A stretch of DNA of 64,000 bases from an uncultured Clostridia bacterium (GCA_947624285.1 CANQJS010000005.1:21036-85035); one strand, 5' to 3'. Positions 49,046 to 59,706 are shown, counted from the first letter of the stretch. The notes: generated from the sequence alone by a model not told the origin. Numbers and translations are program-made.

Positions 49046-49225
49046 AGATATTATCCTTTTCAACACATTGCAGGCTTGCAAATATTCATTCGGCGGGGCA
49101 AAGCCTGCGGCTTTCCGCCTAAAATTTATTGTATCATAAAATTCAAATTTTTTCAATATGGATTGAATATAAGTTATTTAACTGCTATAATTATTTATAA
49201 CGGGCAAAAAACAGGAGTGAGTACC

Positions 49226-50107
49226 ATGAAAATTCTTACCTTCGATATAGGAGGAACAAATATTAAATATGCCCTTTGCGACGGGAGATTTCGCTTGTAT
49301 GACAAGCACACAATTCCCACACAGGCGGAGCTCGGCGGTCAAAGTATCATCAACAAGGTGATAAGCATAATCGAGCAATACGACGGCGTTGACAGAGTTG
49401 CCGTAAGCACCGCGGGGCAGGTCGATTCCGTAAACGGCATAGTCGTTTATTCCACAAAAAATATTCCCTACTACACGGGAATGCTCGTAAAAAAAATAAT
49501 AGAAAATAAAACCGGCATACCCACATATGTTGAAAACGATGTTAATGCCGCCGCGATAGGCGAGGCAAAATTCGGCGCGGCGCGCGGCTCTTCGGATTTC
49601 ATATGCCTTACATTCGGCACGGGGATCGGCGGAGCGATATATATAAACGATAAGCTGTATAAGGGAGTAGGCTCCGCCGCCGGAGAATTCGGGCATATAA
49701 TCACCCACGCGGGCGGCAGAGAATGCACCTGCGGCGGCGAGGGCTGCTATGAGCAGTACGCCTCGGCGAAGGCGCTGATACAAAAGGTGGAGAGCATTAC
49801 AGGCAAGGTGATGAACGGCTTTGATATATTCCGTGAGGAAAATTTCAACAATCCCGAAATCCGCCACGAGATAGATATATGGATAGACGAAATCATAATA
49901 GGGCTTAAAAGCATTATTTATTCCTTTAATCCATCGCTGCTTGTGCTGGGCGGAGGAATTATGAACGAGGAATATATTATTGAGCTTATAGACAGGAAAA
50001 TTTATAAACAGCTTATGGAAAATTACAGAAATGTAAATATAGTCAACACGGAGCTCGGCAACGACGCGGCTCTGCTCGGCGCAGCTTACGCCGTATCAAA
50101 GCTGTAA
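49226..50107 (+). CDS. ROK family sugar kinase
   Basis: MKILTFDIGGTNIKYALCDG...VENDVNAAAIGEAKFGAARG...GREC(T)CGGEGCYEQYAS zinc motif. Confidence 0.94.
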   Translation: MKILTFDIGGTNIKYALCDGRFRLYDKHTIPTQAELGGQSIINKVISIIEQYDGVDRVAVSTAGQVDSVNGIVVYSTKNIPYYTGMLVKKIIENKTGIPTYVENDVNAAAIGEAKFGAARGSSDFICLTFGTGIGGAIYINDKLYKGVGSAAGEFGHIITHAGGRECTCGGEGCYEQYASAKALIQKVESITGKVMNGFDIFREENFNNPEIRHEIDIWIDEIIIGLKSIIYSFNPSLLVLGGGIMNEEYIIELIDRKIYKQLMENYRNVNIVNTELGNDAALLGAAYAVSKL

Positions 50108-50137
50108 AATTATGATGAATTTTGTTTATCAAATCAA

Positions 50138-50168
50138 TAGGTGCAATACCGTTTCGGCATTGCACCTT
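50138..50168. terminator. Bidirectional terminator between ROK and GH30 genes
   Basis: AGGTGCAATACCG-TTT-CGGCATTGCACCT. Confidence 0.8.
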
Positions 50169-50173
50169 AATTT

Positions 50174-51544
50174 TTATTTCAGTATAACCGTTATAAGCGA
50201 CAGGGCTTTTAAAGGAATATTCTTTTTAAATTCGCCGCTGTATATCTCGCAGAGCTCCTCATTTTGGCTTGATCTTATTATCCGCATTTGCGAAAAATCG
50301 CCGTTTATTTCAATTTCGGAATCCCAGCGCTCGTTTACTATAACAACGACCGTTTCCCCGGCGGGCGTTTCAAAGGCGAAAATATTCAAATCGTTGATAT
50401 CGGAGCTTACATTATAGCCTATATCAAGGGCAACGGAGCCGATGGGGATAAATTTGGTGTAGTGCGCGAATCCCCAATACCGCTTGCAGACATACCATTC
50501 CGAGAAATCCTCTTTCGCGGTGATGACAGCGTCGCAGAAATTGCGCCCGTTTTTGGCTATCGCGTAGCCGTTCACCGCCACCCACGAGGTCCAGCTTTCC
50601 GCGCCGGCGTAGATTATATCCTGCCCGATGATCCTTGCGGTGATGAGCGCGCCCCGAAAATCCTTTGTGTGGCTTTTGTTGGGCAGCTCGCACCATTCGC
50701 TCATATCAAAGCGGAGCTCGGGATGCTTTGAGACGATATTCTTTTTGAAATTATAGCGTTCTTCGGGGCTTGAGTCGTGGTGATATGAATGATAGGCGAA
50801 AACATCCGTAACGCTCATAACGAGCTCATCGGCAAGCATCGCTTCAAGATATTCCTGCGTATGATCCGCCATACTGCCGCTTTCCGGCGCGTAGAGCTTA
50901 ACAGGCATATTTCTTTTGATTATTTCCTCGGCAAAGATATGGTAAACCTCCATCATCTCTTCGGTTTCGTAATGGCAGCCCTCCTGCCACACATATGAGC
51001 CGCCCCACTTCCACTGGGGCTCATTTATGGGGCTTATGTATTTTACGGGGAAGCCCTCATCAAGAAAATGCTGAGTGACGGTGAGAAAATAATCGGCAAA
51101 CTTTCTGTAATTTGCTTTAGGAATATTGCAGGTGCTTTTCAAAAGACTGCCTGACGCCTGACCTGTTGAGGTTTGGGAATAGTGGGGCGAATTTGCAAAC
51201 AGGATAAGCGTATCCACATTCCCCGTATCAAGGCAAAGGCGCATCATATTCATGGCATTTTTATCACGCGAGAAATCCCAGCTCGTCTCCCCCGTTTCGG
51301 CGTCAAAAAGCATAAAGCTTTCAGATCTGCGCCACGAGTCTTTTACTCTGAAATTATCGGGATCGGTGCCGCCGCCCACATTGTAGCGGTAAATGTTGAG
51401 ATGAAGCCCGCTGTCGCCGTACAGAAGCTCCGCTATCTCCTTTGCGGTTTTTTCATCGGCGCAGTATTGGCTCCACCAGCAAGCGGAAGTGCCCCAGCCC
51501 TTGAGAGTTTGGAGCTTTTTCGGATTTTTCAAATTGATTTTCAT
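50174..51544 (-). CDS. Glycoside hydrolase family 30-like enzyme
   Basis: LQTLKGWGTSACWWSQY...LHLNIYRYNVGGGTDPDN...YISPINEPQWKWGG (acid/base Glu in NEP). Confidence 0.88.
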   Translation of the reverse strand: MKINLKNPKKLQTLKGWGTSACWWSQYCADEKTAKEIAELLYGDSGLHLNIYRYNVGGGTDPDNFRVKDSWRRSESFMLFDAETGETSWDFSRDKNAMNMMRLCLDTGNVDTLILFANSPHYSQTSTGQASGSLLKSTCNIPKANYRKFADYFLTVTQHFLDEGFPVKYISPINEPQWKWGGSYVWQEGCHYETEEMMEVYHIFAEEIIKRNMPVKLYAPESGSMADHTQEYLEAMLADELVMSVTDVFAYHSYHHDSSPEERYNFKKNIVSKHPELRFDMSEWCELPNKSHTKDFRGALITARIIGQDIIYAGAESWTSWVAVNGYAIAKNGRNFCDAVITAKEDFSEWYVCKRYWGFAHYTKFIPIGSVALDIGYNVSSDINDLNIFAFETPAGETVVVIVNERWDSEIEINGDFSQMRIIRSSQNEELCEIYSGEFKKNIPLKALSLITVILK

Positions 51545-51556
51545 ACCTGTGTTTCC

Positions 51557-52516
51557 TTAAATTAAATGATTTTTTAATGCCAAAGCGCTGAAATTTACAT
51601 TTTTTCTCAGCTCTTTTTTATACCTTTCCATATTCACATCGCTGTGCTCCGTCTCCTTGCTCCAAAGGTGGAGCGTCCACGGATCGTTGCCGAAATAAGC
51701 GGGTATCAGCACGCCGACAACAGCCATTTTCACCTTGGAAAGCACATCGCCGTCAAAAACAGCGGTGAGAAAATATCTGTAAAGAAAATACACGGCGATA
51801 TTTTCACAAACGCAGTCGTCGGGAAATTCGGGCTTTTCGCCGTGATTTTTTACCTTTTCTACCCATTCCTCGTTTATGAGCTCGGGGTTAATAAAGACAT
51901 CGAAAAACGGCATTCCCCGCTTGCCCTGTGAGTATTTTCCTATCCCGTTTTGCAAAGCCGTGCCGAAATCAAGAAGCTCGCAAAGCCTTTCGCCGATTCT
52001 TTTGCTCTTATTAGAAATAATTTCATACGCCGTTTTTCTTGCGCCGAGCAGTTTAAAATATAACTGAGCGTTTATATTATTGAGCGTTGGGGGCGAATCG
52101 TTCACCTGCGTGTCAAAAGCGAGAGGGTCTTTTAAATTCCATATCATTTCGCTTGCGACGGGGCAGGAAAAGGAAAGCCCCATTTCTCTTGTTCCCCCGA
52201 AATCGTTTATAAAGCGGGGAAAATTGCGGCAGGTAAAGGGCGTGTGGCGCTGACCTATCGCGATGTGCATATCGCAGAGGTTTTCATCATTTAAAAACGG
52301 GCATCTTTTCCGCGGTGTTAAGCGAAAAATCACATTGCCGAACTCGTCTTTGCCGAGCACGCTTTGAATGCGCTTTGCGAAATCGCCTTCAAGGGTTTTG
52401 TAGTATGCCAGCGATTCCTCATCGGCGTCTACCTCCCACCCTTGGCAGCAGGAATCGGGGCATTCGCCCGCTATACATTTAAAATCTTTATAAAAGGATG
52501 GCGTTACAATTTTCAT
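51557..52516 (-). CDS. Flagellin lysine-N-methylase (FliB) family protein
   Basis: MKIVTPSFYKDFKCIAGECPDSCCQGWEVDAD...CPFLNDENLCDMHIAIG Cys-rich signature. Confidence 0.88.
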   Translation of the reverse strand: MKIVTPSFYKDFKCIAGECPDSCCQGWEVDADEESLAYYKTLEGDFAKRIQSVLGKDEFGNVIFRLTPRKRCPFLNDENLCDMHIAIGQRHTPFTCRNFPRFINDFGGTREMGLSFSCPVASEMIWNLKDPLAFDTQVNDSPPTLNNINAQLYFKLLGARKTAYEIISNKSKRIGERLCELLDFGTALQNGIGKYSQGKRGMPFFDVFINPELINEEWVEKVKNHGEKPEFPDDCVCENIAVYFLYRYFLTAVFDGDVLSKVKMAVVGVLIPAYFGNDPWTLHLWSKETEHSDVNMERYKKELRKNVNFSALALKNHLI

Positions 52517-52547
52517 ATCTTAAATTGATTATACTATCGGTATATTT

Positions 52548-53696
52548 TTATACGATTGATGAAACTGCGATGAGCTCGCCGTTTTTATAATATGTTCTCG
52601 GAACTCTCGCGGCGATACGGCATGGCAATTCATAATTGAATGAATGTGCGGCGTTTGAGACTTCCTCCATAGTAAGCTCCTTATCTCCGCTTTTACCGAC
52701 GAGCACAACGGGGGCTTCAAGCGTTACGCCGTCAATATCGGTAACATCCACCATAAACTGATCCATACAAACGCGCCCGACGATGGGGGCATACTCGCCG
52801 TTTATCAGCACTCTGCCGATATTTGAAAGGCATCTCGGGTAGCCGTCGGCATATCCCACGGGGATAGTGGCGATGACGCGTGGCTCTTTTGTAACATAAG
52901 TGCCGCCGTAGGAGACCTCCCTGCCCGCCTCAAGTGTTTTTATATGCGAAATATGCGTGAGCCATTTCATAGCGGGTTTTAGCGGCAGGAGCGACTTATC
53001 CACTTCTTCGGAGGGATAGAGCCCATAAGTTATAATGCCCATACGGCACATATCAAAGCAATCGTCGAAATTCATTATGCCCGCCGAATTGCTGATGTGT
53101 TTTATCGGAATATTGACTCCCCTGCTCTCAAGCATTTTGATAAACGATTTAAAAAGCTCCTTCTGCGCAAGCGCTTTGGTGAGATCCGCCTCGTCCGCCG
53201 TGGCGTAGTGAGAAAATATGCCCTCAGCCGAAATGTTTGGCAATTCCGTTATTTTCTTGCAGATATCGGCGCTTTCATCGGTTACCTGAAAGCCTATTCT
53301 GCTCATTCCGGTATCAACGCAAAAATGAAACGCGGCGGTTTTTCCCTGCCTTAGCGCCTCCTTAGAGAGGGCGGCGGCGGCTTCATAAGTAAAAACGGAT
53401 ATTCTTATATCGTTTTCCACCACGGTGGAATAAACATGAGGTGAAGTATATCCCAAAATCAGTATCGGCGCTTTTATTCCCGCTTTTTTAAGCTCCACGG
53501 CTTCCTCGATGCAGGCAACGCCGAAAAAATCACATTTTCCGTCAAGAAATTTGCTTATTTCCACCGCTCCGTGGCCGTAAGCGTCTGCCTTAACAACGCT
53601 AAGTATCTTTACATTATCGGGCAGTTTTTCGCGCGTTCGCTGAAAATTATATTCAACGGCGTCCAAATCGATGCGCGCCTGTGTGCGAAAATACAT
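52548..53696 (-). CDS. alr: alanine racemase
   Basis: RIDLDAVEYNFQRTREKLPDNVKILSVVKADAYGHGAVEIS...GYADGYPR. Confidence 0.96.
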   Translation of the reverse strand: MYFRTQARIDLDAVEYNFQRTREKLPDNVKILSVVKADAYGHGAVEISKFLDGKCDFFGVACIEEAVELKKAGIKAPILILGYTSPHVYSTVVENDIRISVFTYEAAAALSKEALRQGKTAAFHFCVDTGMSRIGFQVTDESADICKKITELPNISAEGIFSHYATADEADLTKALAQKELFKSFIKMLESRGVNIPIKHISNSAGIMNFDDCFDMCRMGIITYGLYPSEEVDKSLLPLKPAMKWLTHISHIKTLEAGREVSYGGTYVTKEPRVIATIPVGYADGYPRCLSNIGRVLINGEYAPIVGRVCMDQFMVDVTDIDGVTLEAPVVLVGKSGDKELTMEEVSNAAHSFNYELPCRIAARVPRTYYKNGELIAVSSIV

Positions 53697-53843
53697 AATA
53701 ACACCTCTTTTGAATTTGCTTGCGTAAGGCGATGAAAATCAGAAGGCGGAAACGAGCCTCACGACACAGTTATATTTTAATACATTTATATAGAAAAGTA
53801 AATCAGAAAATACATATATAATATAATACGGCGCAAACAAAAA

Positions 53844-53880
53844 TACGGCTGTATGGGTGAGAGCCCATACAGCCGTTAAC
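53844..53880. terminator. Strong intergenic hairpin terminator
   Basis: ACGGCTGTATGGG-TGAGAG-CCCATACAGCCGT. Confidence 0.75.
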
Positions 53881-53908
53881 ATATTTAAATCAGAAAGTTT
53901 GGTTTATA

Positions 53909-56900
53909 TTATTTCTGAAAGCTTCTGCGCTTTCTTGCGGCGAATACCAGTACGGCAAAGCCTATGAAGAGCAGAGCCATCAGTGAGCCAAGTACCGCGA
54001 GAGCAGCGCCCGTGTTCGGTGAGGTCTGTTCGGCGCCGCATACGGTGCATACGCCGTTTTCATAGTTGTGACCCTTCGCGGGGATAACTTCGCCCTTCTG
54101 AAGAATCGTCTTGCAATCCTGGCATACGGTGTCGCCCGTGTAGCCGTTTTCGGTGCAGGTTGCTTCCTTAGCGCCTGTTGTTACAGGAACATGATATCCG
54201 CGAGCCTTGATGACTACGCTTTCCTTAACAGCGTCGCATCTTGTGCAGTGGATGGACATTGAGCCGTCCGTAAGGCAGGTTGCCTCTACATCTACCGTGA
54301 AGTTCTCTTCCCAGTTATGGCCGAGAGGATTGATGCCTTTCGTTTCCTTATAGCCGCAAACTTCGCATTCACGCATCATTGCGCCTTCGTTCTCGCAATC
54401 GGGAGCGCTGAGCGCGTGCCATCTGCCGAAGGTGTGGCCGTTCATCTCGATCGCTACCTCGGAGCCTTCCTTAATGGCATCGCATCTTGTGCAGTGGATG
54501 GACTGTGAGCCTTCCGAAGTGCAGGTGGGCTCTTTGTCAACAGTGTAATCGGTATCCCAATCGTGACCGAGAGCGGCGATTGTTTCGGGCTCAAGATATT
54601 CATCGCATCTTGTGCACTTGTAAGCCCTGATGCCGTCTTCAGTGCAGGTAGCAGGCTGAATAACAGTCTTTTCGCCGGTTACATCGAAATCGTGACCGAG
54701 CGCGGCAATTACTTCGTTATCGGTGGTAACGCCGCAATCGCCGAGGCAGTGGCGGGATCTTGAGCCGTCCGTTGTGCAGGTGGGCTCAACATCGATCGTC
54801 CAATCCTCATCGAAAATGTGCTTGGATTCATCGAGTCCCTCTATCTGAGAGAATCCGCATACTTCGCAATCGCGCTTCCAGGTGTTTGTTGTCTCCGCGG
54901 TCTCGCTGCCGGCGGGAGCTTTGTACCAATCGCCGAAGGTGTGACCGGTCATCGGGATGGATTTCTGATCCATTCTCGCAAGGCAGTTCTTGCAGTGGAT
55001 GGACATTGAGCCGTCCTCGGTGCAGGAAGCGGGCAAATCGATGGTGTAGTCATCTTCCCACTCGTGAGCCCTTGGATTAATACCTTCCGTTTCGGTAAGC
55101 TGGCACTTGGAGCAAACACGCATCTGGGTGTTTTGATCCTCGCAGCTCTGCATCTCAACTATCTGCCATTCAGACCAGCTATGGCCGGTGGCGGGGATAA
55201 CTCTGGATTCCTTAGTGCCGCCACACTTGGAGCAGTGGATGGACTCGGAGCCGTCCGTTGTGCAGGATGCGGGAACATCCTCGGTGAAATAATCATTCCA
55301 TGTGTGCGCGTTTTCATCAAGAATACCGTTATATTCCTGAGTACCGCAACGCTGGCAGGATCTTCTCTGACGCCCTTCTACGGTGCAGTCGCCTAATTCT
55401 ACAGTTTCCCATTCTCCATACTCGTGGCCGAGCATCGGGATAGGAGTTGAATCTATACGCGCGGTGCACTTTGAGCAGTGTACCGACTTAGAGCCGTCCG
55501 TTGTGCAGGTGGGCTCAAGGTCTGTGGTGTAGATATAATTACCTTCGCTGTCCTTCATCCAGTCGTGGCCCGCCGCCTTAAGACCTACGGTCTCAGAAGC
55601 ATTGCAACGCTTGCAGGCTCTCTGCTGAGTGCCTTCGTCGTCGCAGTCGGGGGACAGTACGGTGTACCAATCGTTCCAATCGTGACCGAGAGCGGGGATG
55701 GTTTCTATATTGATCCTTACGCCGCAGACGGAGCATTCACGGTAGCTTACGCCGTCCGTAGTGCAGGAGGGCTCAACAACGGTAGTTTCGGTGTTGAAAG
55801 TATGACCTTTATAGTCGAGAGTGTCTCTATCCTGGAAGTGGCATATCGCGCACTCTCTTTGCCTTGTGCCTGTGCCGGTGCAAGTCGGGGATTCGATAGT
55901 GAACCAGCCGTCGGCATCGGTTTCATATTCCTTGATTTCGCCGCCGGTTGTAACTTGTACCGTTCCGGTAATCCAAGTGTGGCCGTTGGCGGGGATAGTC
56001 TGCGGGTCCATTGTAGCCGCGCAGTTACGGCAGTGGATAGACTTTGAGCCTTCAAGAGTACAGGTGGGATCCATATCTACCGTGTAGTCACTATACCAAT
56101 CGTGACCTTTTGCGGATACACCTCTCGACTCCGGTAAACCGCAGGTGAGGCATTGTCTCTTCTGAAGACCGTCATCTACGCAGCTCTTAAATTCAGGAGT
56201 GCTCCACTCGGTGAAGTTGTGACCTGTAGGAGGCGTGGTCGTATGCTGCGGATATACCGGTCCGCCTTCTTCAAGCTGACCGCTGAACTCCTTGCTGCAC
56301 ACCGTGCATACCAATACATCGTCATATCCGCCGGGCTCGGTGCAGGTAGCCTGTTGTATATTCTTGCGGGTGAATGACTCGGGAGCCGTATGACCTTCGG
56401 GATCCATTGATTCCGATTTGATGAGAGCGCCGCATACGCTGCAATATACGCCCTTCATTCCGTTTTCGGTGCAGGTCGGAGCATCGATAACAGTCCACAG
56501 CTCATCGCCGTTTTCGTCCGTCTCGGGAGTATGCGCCGTAGCGTCCAGATTCTGGAATTCAACATATGTGCAGTTCTTGCACTGTCTTCTTAATGTTCCG
56601 GTATCCTCGCAGGTTTCCTGAGGATCGTCTACCACCCATTCAACGCCCGAGAAATCATGGCCCTTTGCGTAAAGCGTTGTGTGCCTGCTGCTCATTTCAA
56701 CGCTGCACATCGTGCAAGAATAAACGGTATCATATCCGCCGTTAGTCGTGCAGGTAGCGGCAATATAGTTAATTCTCTTGGCAGCGCCGCGAATATGCTC
56801 TATTGTGGGAATGGATCTTGAAGTATCCGGCTTGATCGCCGCGCAGTTTTTGCAGTGAACGGACTCGGAGCCGGGTATCGTGCAGGTAGGCGCCTGATCT

Positions 56901-59284
56901 ACGGTGTACTTATCGGTGCCGTCCGCATTTGTTTCCCAATCGTGAGCGAGAGGATCAACACCCTTTGATTCCTGCATGCCGCAGGTGTCGCATGTACGTT
57001 CCATTACATTCTGGTCATCGCATGTGCCGGGCTGCGGAATTCTTGCCCATCCTTCTTCATCGGTTGTATCGTCAACATGCCATTTATGACCCGTGGCGGG
57101 AAGGTTCTTTTGCGCATTGCTGAGCACCTTACCGCAGTTCTCGCAGGCAACATAAACATTTGCTATACCGTCGTCATCGCAGTCGGGAGCTGTAACGACA
57201 TTCTCAACGGGCGTGCCTTCCTTGTGCGGCGCAACGGTAAAGGTGACCGTTGTTTTGTTGCCCGCCTTATCGGTGACTTCGATTGTGTGAGTATCGTTGC
57301 CGGTTACGGTGTAAATTCCGTCATCAGCGGCGGATGCGACTTCGCTGTCAACCTTTACCTCTTCGAGATTCTCCTCGGTAACGGTAAAGCGGAGCTGTTC
57401 GCAGTAAGTGTTGCCTTCGGTAACCTGATTCCTACCCTCGCCGACATTTTCGTTAACTCTGTTGAGAATGGGAGATTCAAGATCGAATACAAGACCGCCT
57501 GTTGAAACATAAGCCTTGTTGCCGGCATCATCGGTAACTCTAACAACAACTACATATGTTACGGTATCGGCGCTGACCGTGCTGAGCGTAAGGCCTTCAT
57601 CCGCGTTATATGTTGTCCAGCTGAAATCATCACTGCTTTCAAGCTCGCTCTCAAGCTGTTCAATAGTATAATTAAATTCGGAAGCGTCCGTTTCAAAAAT
57701 CAAATACTCAATCGTGGGGTCAGAATCCGCAACATCTTCAGCGGTTACGGTGACCTTCTGAGCGGTATTGAAGAAAACATTGGCTTCGGGATGCTCTTGG
57801 AAATACTCCCAAGTGTGATCTTCACCTATTTGAACTTTAACGGTGGGCGCCGTTTCGTCAACATAATGAGCATAATACTCTCTGTTGCCCGTTGAGCCCT
57901 GCGCTACCGTAACGGTATCGGTGCCTTCACCGGCAATGCCCGTTCCTGTCCACGCCTTAAAGGTGTAGCCTTCTTTTACGGGATTATTGAGCGTAAAGTC
58001 TTCATCGTCAACCGTGTATGTTGTTTTATTTTCAACTTCCGGCTCGCCGTCATTGAGGTGATAAGTGATATTGTACTCTACCGCTTTCTTCTCGCTGTAA
58101 AGCTTGGTATCCTTGTCGATAGTGTCGCTGTCAAAATTGAAAGGCTCACTGAGATCAGAATTGGTATACCAATTATCGCCGATATCGTATCCGCCTATAT
58201 CCATAGGCTCAAATGAGGGCTTTGCTACAGTAGCGCCGTTATTGTGATATTTAGAATCAAGGAAATTATCATCATTGCCTAAATAGAAATCAACGGCAAA
58301 TACAGTATTCTTTTCGCCATCGTTATTGAGAACAGGATATTGCTCTTCTCCCAATTTCTGTTCCCAAATATCGCTGCCCTTCGCAAGCCTATAAGCTACC
58401 TCGCCGGAGGTGAGATCATCTGCTGTGAAGGATTCAAGATCGCCTTCAACAACGGTGTTGTTTGCAGCTGCCGAGCTGCCCGCAAGATAATAGCAGTTTT
58501 TAATAACGGAAGGAATTGTTTCTATCGGATCCTCACTCTTAAGATAATCGTTATTGGTGCCGTAGAAAATGCCGTAAGCGCTGCTGGGCGTATTGGTGAA
58601 CTTCGCCGAAGTGTAGCAGTTCTTGATAGTTCCGCCCGAATTGGCGGCAACAAAAGTACCTGCCGAATAATTGGCTTTGATCTGACCGGTAACGCCGCAG
58701 TTTTCAATAGTACCGCGGTTTCTTACGCAGAATATTGCTGAGAAGAAATCGCCTACCATATTAGCGTTTTCAACAAAAAGATTTTTGATCGTGCCGAGGT
58801 TTATGCCGAAAAGACCGGTTGTGTAATACTTATTGCCGCCGGTATGGTCGGAATAAAGATTTATGATCTTATGACCTTTACCATCGAACGATCCGCTGAA
58901 TGAGTTCAAATCGGAAATACCCTGAGGGGAACGACCGATGGCGACCCAGTTTTCGCCGCTAAGATCGATATCCTGTGTGAGCTCATAATACGCGTTCGTA
59001 TATAATTGCTGATCATCGATACCGGTCTTGTAAGCGTAGCCGCCGTTGATCTTGTTACGCATCAAAACAAGATCTTCCTTGCTTTCGATTTTGAAAGGAT
59101 CACTATCGACGCCTTGCCCACTACTAAAAGCAGCCGATTCATCGACCGGCGGAGCAACAGGTTCCGCAGAAAGCGGACCGTCTTCAGCTGAAGCAACATA
59201 CATCGACGAGAAAAGAGAAAAGACGAGAACGCACGCAAGAAGTACGCTTAAAATTCTCTTGCCTTTCTTTCCTTTTGCAATCAT
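53909..59284 (-). CDS. Very large cell-surface protein: beta-helix/GLUG-like N-terminus, InlB-type repeat, long Cys-rich repeat array, SPNTG sorting-signal-like C-terminus
   Basis: About 1791 aa from refined start MIAKGKKGKRILSVLLACVLVFSLF; YNITYHLNDGEPEVENKTTYTVDDEDFTLNNPVKEGYTFKAWTG; more than 15 C..CxxC..H repeats; C-terminus TSPNTGAALAVLGSLMALLFIGFAVLVFAARKRRSFQK. Confidence 0.9.
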   Translation of the reverse strand: MIAKGKKGKRILSVLLACVLVFSLFSSMYVASAEDGPLSAEPVAPPVDESAAFSSGQGVDSDPFKIESKEDLVLMRNKINGGYAYKTGIDDQQLYTNAYYELTQDIDLSGENWVAIGRSPQGISDLNSFSGSFDGKGHKIINLYSDHTGGNKYYTTGLFGINLGTIKNLFVENANMVGDFFSAIFCVRNRGTIENCGVTGQIKANYSAGTFVAANSGGTIKNCYTSAKFTNTPSSAYGIFYGTNNDYLKSEDPIETIPSVIKNCYYLAGSSAAANNTVVEGDLESFTADDLTSGEVAYRLAKGSDIWEQKLGEEQYPVLNNDGEKNTVFAVDFYLGNDDNFLDSKYHNNGATVAKPSFEPMDIGGYDIGDNWYTNSDLSEPFNFDSDTIDKDTKLYSEKKAVEYNITYHLNDGEPEVENKTTYTVDDEDFTLNNPVKEGYTFKAWTGTGIAGEGTDTVTVAQGSTGNREYYAHYVDETAPTVKVQIGEDHTWEYFQEHPEANVFFNTAQKVTVTAEDVADSDPTIEYLIFETDASEFNYTIEQLESELESSDDFSWTTYNADEGLTLSTVSADTVTYVVVVRVTDDAGNKAYVSTGGLVFDLESPILNRVNENVGEGRNQVTEGNTYCEQLRFTVTEENLEEVKVDSEVASAADDGIYTVTGNDTHTIEVTDKAGNKTTVTFTVAPHKEGTPVENVVTAPDCDDDGIANVYVACENCGKVLSNAQKNLPATGHKWHVDDTTDEEGWARIPQPGTCDDQNVMERTCDTCGMQESKGVDPLAHDWETNADGTDKYTVDQAPTCTIPGSESVHCKNCAAIKPDTSRSIPTIEHIRGAAKRINYIAATCTTNGGYDTVYSCTMCSVEMSSRHTTLYAKGHDFSGVEWVVDDPQETCEDTGTLRRQCKNCTYVEFQNLDATAHTPETDENGDELWTVIDAPTCTENGMKGVYCSVCGALIKSESMDPEGHTAPESFTRKNIQQATCTEPGGYDDVLVCTVCSKEFSGQLEEGGPVYPQHTTTPPTGHNFTEWSTPEFKSCVDDGLQKRQCLTCGLPESRGVSAKGHDWYSDYTVDMDPTCTLEGSKSIHCRNCAATMDPQTIPANGHTWITGTVQVTTGGEIKEYETDADGWFTIESPTCTGTGTRQRECAICHFQDRDTLDYKGHTFNTETTVVEPSCTTDGVSYRECSVCGVRINIETIPALGHDWNDWYTVLSPDCDDEGTQQRACKRCNASETVGLKAAGHDWMKDSEGNYIYTTDLEPTCTTDGSKSVHCSKCTARIDSTPIPMLGHEYGEWETVELGDCTVEGRQRRSCQRCGTQEYNGILDENAHTWNDYFTEDVPASCTTDGSESIHCSKCGGTKESRVIPATGHSWSEWQIVEMQSCEDQNTQMRVCSKCQLTETEGINPRAHEWEDDYTIDLPASCTEDGSMSIHCKNCLARMDQKSIPMTGHTFGDWYKAPAGSETAETTNTWKRDCEVCGFSQIEGLDESKHIFDEDWTIDVEPTCTTDGSRSRHCLGDCGVTTDNEVIAALGHDFDVTGEKTVIQPATCTEDGIRAYKCTRCDEYLEPETIAALGHDWDTDYTVDKEPTCTSEGSQSIHCTRCDAIKEGSEVAIEMNGHTFGRWHALSAPDCENEGAMMRECEVCGYKETKGINPLGHNWEENFTVDVEATCLTDGSMSIHCTRCDAVKESVVIKARGYHVPVTTGAKEATCTENGYTGDTVCQDCKTILQKGEVIPAKGHNYENGVCTVCGAEQTSPNTGAALAVLGSLMALLFIGFAVLVFAARKRRSFQK

Positions 59285-59667
59285 TGTTACTACCTCTACT
59301 TTCTGATAATAGTTATTGCAACCCGTGCAAGCGAGCGTAGCTATACAAGCCAACAAGCGCTTACACGATTAGCCGAGATAATGATAACACGGCGCGAAAC
59401 AAAAGTCAACTATTATTATTAAAGAAAATAATCAAAAGAATAATTAAAAAATCCTATATTTATGCGGGTTTTGGGAAAGCCGATTTTATCAGTAAACAAG
59501 CCGTTTTCGGCGTTTTTTTAAGCCGATTTTTCTTTAAAAAACCGCGCCGAAGCGAAAATTTTTTTAACAAAAAATGCGAAATTCGGAAAAAAGTTTACAA
59601 AAAATTTATATTTTCCGACCTCTCGGCGCTCATTTGCGAGAGAAAATAAAGAAAAAAGACAACAAAA

Positions 59668-59706
59668 AAGAGGGTAAAGGAGCATTGCTCCCCTACCCTC
59701 TTTTGT
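59668..59706 (-). terminator. Terminator downstream of the HEPN gene
   Basis: AAAAGAGGGTAGGGGAGCAATGCTCCTTTACCCTCTTTTTTG on the minus strand. Confidence 0.85.

Noticed and set aside
49178-49867. 229-aa minus-strand ORF
   Set aside because: Antisense shadow of the ROK kinase.
55478-56047. 189-aa + strand ORF and other + strand ORFs in 54-57 kb
   Set aside because: Antisense shadows of the repetitive Cys-rich array; their apparent repeats mirror the coding strand.
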